Origin: an uncultured Legionella sp.
Lineage (GTDB): Bacteria; Pseudomonadota; Gammaproteobacteria; Legionellales; Legionellaceae
Direction of reading: 5' to 3'
Assembly: GCA_903885895.1 (NCBI GenBank)
Contig: CAISKC010000154.1
Location: 1-8,905 of the forward strand
DNA length: 8,905 nucleotides
The translations under genes and the position numbers were made by a program. Within the stretch, counting starts at the first letter, position 1, and every line of letters begins with the position of its first letter. This document shows, one piece after another, positions 7,190 through 8,905 of this stretch. The notes below the pieces were generated by a model. That model saw nothing but the letters and a program-made list of their open reading frames with translations, had not been told where the DNA came from and did not search any database.

Positions 7190-8833
7190 TTAGTTTATAA
7201 AATTTTGGATAACATCTTCCATCAATCGGGTGTTCAGGCTGTAATCAACAGGAACATGAATTAAAACTGGAACCTCTGCCTTGAACGCCTCTTCGAAAAC
7301 ATGAGGTAATTCATCCGTTGATTTTATGCTATAGCCTTTACAACCAAACGATTCAGCCATCTTAACAACATCGTAAGCGCCGAGTTTTATTCCGGCGCTC
7401 TCACCGTAATGAGCCACTTCTTGAAAAGCAACCATATCATAGGAATGACTATCCCAAATAACATGTACAAATTTAGCTCCGATACGAACAGCAGTCTCCA
7501 ATTCCATGGATGAAAATAAAAATCCACCATCTCCCGATATTGAAAGAACTCGTTGGTTGGGATATAACAAGAAAAGTGCGATTGCCCAAGGAATCGAAAC
7601 ACCTAGCGTTTGTTGACCATTACTCACTAAAACTTGACGTGCATTGTCAGTAACACAGTATCGGTTGGTCCAAATGTAGTTAGATCCAACATCAAGAGCA
7701 ACATGTGTATCGGTTGTTATTTGTTTTTGAATTTCGTGAATCAAGCGTAAAGGCTGGACTGGAAATGCATCCATTTTTTTTCCTTCAGAAATCGTCGCTT
7801 GTAGTTCCTGGAAAGCGTATTTAGCCACTTTTATATAGTCTGTATCAACCTTGATTTTGACTGCATCACTCAATAAAATTAAAGATTCTCCAATATCTCC
7901 AATGAGCTCGGCGATTGGCATGAAATCATTGTCTTGGTCAGGCTGAATAGTGTCAATACAAATTATAGGTCGCTTGTTGTTAGCATTCCAAATAGAGGGA
8001 TCGTATTCGATGGGATCGTAACCAATGGTTATAATAAGATCTGCTACATCTAGCAATTTATCTGCAGGCTGGTTATGAAATAACCCAATTCGCCCTGCAT
8101 AGGTTGAAGCCCCTTTTTCCTCAATCCAAGCACCTGCTCCTTGAAAAGTCGAAATATATGGGATACCCGTTTTTTTTAAAAATTGGATCAATGGTTGCGA
8201 GAGTTCATCTAAAGATGATTGCATGCCCATGATCACTAGTGGACGTTTGCTAGCATCTAATGCTTTAACTGCTTCGGTAACGGCTAACTGGCTTCCAGGA
8301 CCTTTGGGTGATTTTTTACCCCAATTAATCATTAGATCGCCCTCAAAATCAGTTAAACCTATATTTTTGGGTAAAGAAACAAAGACAGCGCCTGGACGAT
8401 CAGACTCAGCAATACGAATAGCATTACCCATAATTTCAGCCAATTCATGTGCAGTAACCACCTCTGCCGAGTATTTTGTAACAGCTTTCATAAGATTAAT
8501 CGCGTCTAGGGACTGATGTGTTTTCTTGAGACGTTCATCGAGGGAAACTTCTCCACCAATAGCTAATACCGGATCTCCTTCACTGGTTGCTGTCGCCAAA
8601 CCAGTTGTTAAATTAGTTACTCCGGGACCTGATGTGGCTATACACACTCCAATTTTTCCCGTAAGACGGCCAAATGCAGCAGCCATAAATGCCGCATTTT
8701 GTTCATGACGACAGATAATCATTTGGATTTTAGAATGTTTTAGCGCAATAAAAAGACTATCAATCTTGGCTCCAGGAACGCCAAAAACGGTCAAGTCCAA
8801 ATTTTGCTGTAAATTCCCATTTATCCGGCCCAT
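7190..8833 (-). CDS. budB: Catabolic acetolactate synthase (ThDP-dependent, AlsS/BudB type)
   Basis: The enzyme condenses two pyruvates to 2-acetolactate with CO2 release, feeding the decarboxylase next door. Its 547 residues compare with 559-570 for Klebsiella BudB and Bacillus AlsS. The pyrimidine domain (about 1-160) carries FGVPGAKID, RHEQNAAFMA (catalytic E44), TSGPGVTNL and RLKKTHQSLD (101-110). The central domain has GRIGLFHNQPADKLL and TIGYDPIEYDP (about 246-282), typical of the catabolic rather than the biosynthetic enzyme. The ThDP domain has GDGGFLFSSMELETAVR (D435 binds Mg). The second Mg ligand, Asp474 in Klebsiella, is Ser462 here (WDSHSYDM). No biosynthetic small subunit is adjacent. 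The N-terminus before VFGVPG is about 15 residues shorter than usual and poorly conserved, and no Shine-Dalgarno precedes the ATG, so the start is uncertain. The gene lies directly upstream of budA, presumably cotranscribed. Confidence 0.93.
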   Translation of the reverse strand: MGRINGNLQQNLDLTVFGVPGAKIDSLFIALKHSKIQMIICRHEQNAAFMAAAFGRLTGKIGVCIATSGPGVTNLTTGLATATSEGDPVLAIGGEVSLDERLKKTHQSLDAINLMKAVTKYSAEVVTAHELAEIMGNAIRIAESDRPGAVFVSLPKNIGLTDFEGDLMINWGKKSPKGPGSQLAVTEAVKALDASKRPLVIMGMQSSLDELSQPLIQFLKKTGIPYISTFQGAGAWIEEKGASTYAGRIGLFHNQPADKLLDVADLIITIGYDPIEYDPSIWNANNKRPIICIDTIQPDQDNDFMPIAELIGDIGESLILLSDAVKIKVDTDYIKVAKYAFQELQATISEGKKMDAFPVQPLRLIHEIQKQITTDTHVALDVGSNYIWTNRYCVTDNARQVLVSNGQQTLGVSIPWAIALFLLYPNQRVLSISGDGGFLFSSMELETAVRIGAKFVHVIWDSHSYDMVAFQEVAHYGESAGIKLGAYDVVKMAESFGCKGYSIKSTDELPHVFEEAFKAEVPVLIHVPVDYSLNTRLMEDVIQNFIN

Positions 8834-8845
8834 CGAGTTAGTTAT

Positions 8846-8905
8846 TTAATTAGCCATTTTGGTTATTTCAATCACATTTGTTTTGGCTTGTTCGTTTTCT
8901 ATTAA
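8846..8905 (-). CDS. Possible C-terminal tail of an upstream gene (partial, unidentified)
   Basis: Reading leftwards from the window edge, one minus-strand frame is open for 19 codons and ends in TAA at 8846-8848, 12 bases before the budB start codon; the other two frames contain stops. The translation ends ...NVIEITKMAN. A gene ending here would make budB the second cistron of an operon and would explain its missing ribosome binding site through coupling. Nineteen open codons are weak evidence. The frame is the same as budB, so it could also be a former budB N-terminus cut by a stop codon. Confidence 0.3.
   Translation of the reverse strand, partial: LIENEQAKTNVIEITKMAN

Noticed and set aside
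8223..8708. Plus-strand open frames opposite budB
   Set aside because: They are antisense shadows of strongly conserved ThDP-enzyme motifs with no motif of their own.
7190..8833. Biosynthetic (IlvB/IlvI) acetohydroxyacid synthase
   Set aside because: No regulatory small subunit or ilvC follows; the protein has the catabolic signatures RLKKTHQSLD and GRIGLFHNQ and is paired with acetolactate decarboxylase.
8840..8876. Sigma70-like promoter (TTGAAA, 17-base spacer, TAAATA) upstream of budB
   Set aside because: The -10 matches only 3 of 6 positions and would leave about 9 bases to the start codon, too short for a normal leader; the stretch may be coding.

Overview
The window reads as chromosomal DNA of an AT-rich gammaproteobacterium. 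A Legionella/Coxiella-type (Legionellales) organism is my best guess, from codon use, the CzcA/HelA-like efflux operon and the style of the interspersed repeats. This is inference; no rRNA or other taxonomic marker is present. It holds two convergent gene blocks separated by a short structured intergenic region, with mobile or repeat debris at the left edge.

Left edge (1-253): two copies of a ~22-base motif (ACCGGG...TTTACAC, period 25) look like the terminal transposase-binding repeats of an IS481-type insertion sequence whose body would lie left of the window. A decayed copy of a common bacterial interspersed repeat (around 88-121) follows, then a short leader before the first gene.

Plus-strand block (254-6130): a complete tripartite efflux operon. 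It encodes a periplasmic adaptor (HlyD/CzcB-like), an inner-membrane RND pump carrying the CzcA-type proton-relay residues D393, D399 and E406, and a NodT/OprM-type outer-membrane factor. The genes overlap by 8 and 4 bases, so translation is probably coupled. The pump is of the heavy-metal (HME) class but lacks the methionines used by copper/silver pumps, so a divalent cation is the more likely substrate; the true substrate is unknown.

Convergent gap (6131-6310): a 9-bp perfect hairpin followed on the plus strand by six T, plus an imperfect inverted repeat. It is a plausible transcription-end region.

Minus-strand block (8905-6311): a catabolic acetolactate synthase (AlsS/BudB) followed 6 bases later by acetolactate decarboxylase (BudA). 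Together they convert two pyruvates to acetoin, a pH-neutral overflow product. The last 19 codons of a possible upstream gene lie at the right edge. The most unusual object in the window is the decarboxylase: about 45 extra N-terminal residues fit a ribbon-helix-helix DNA-binding fold, which suggests an enzyme that may also be a transcriptional regulator. The partner synthase has a serine where the second Mg2+/ThDP ligand (Asp/Asn) is expected, and a short, poorly conserved N-terminus without a clear ribosome binding site.
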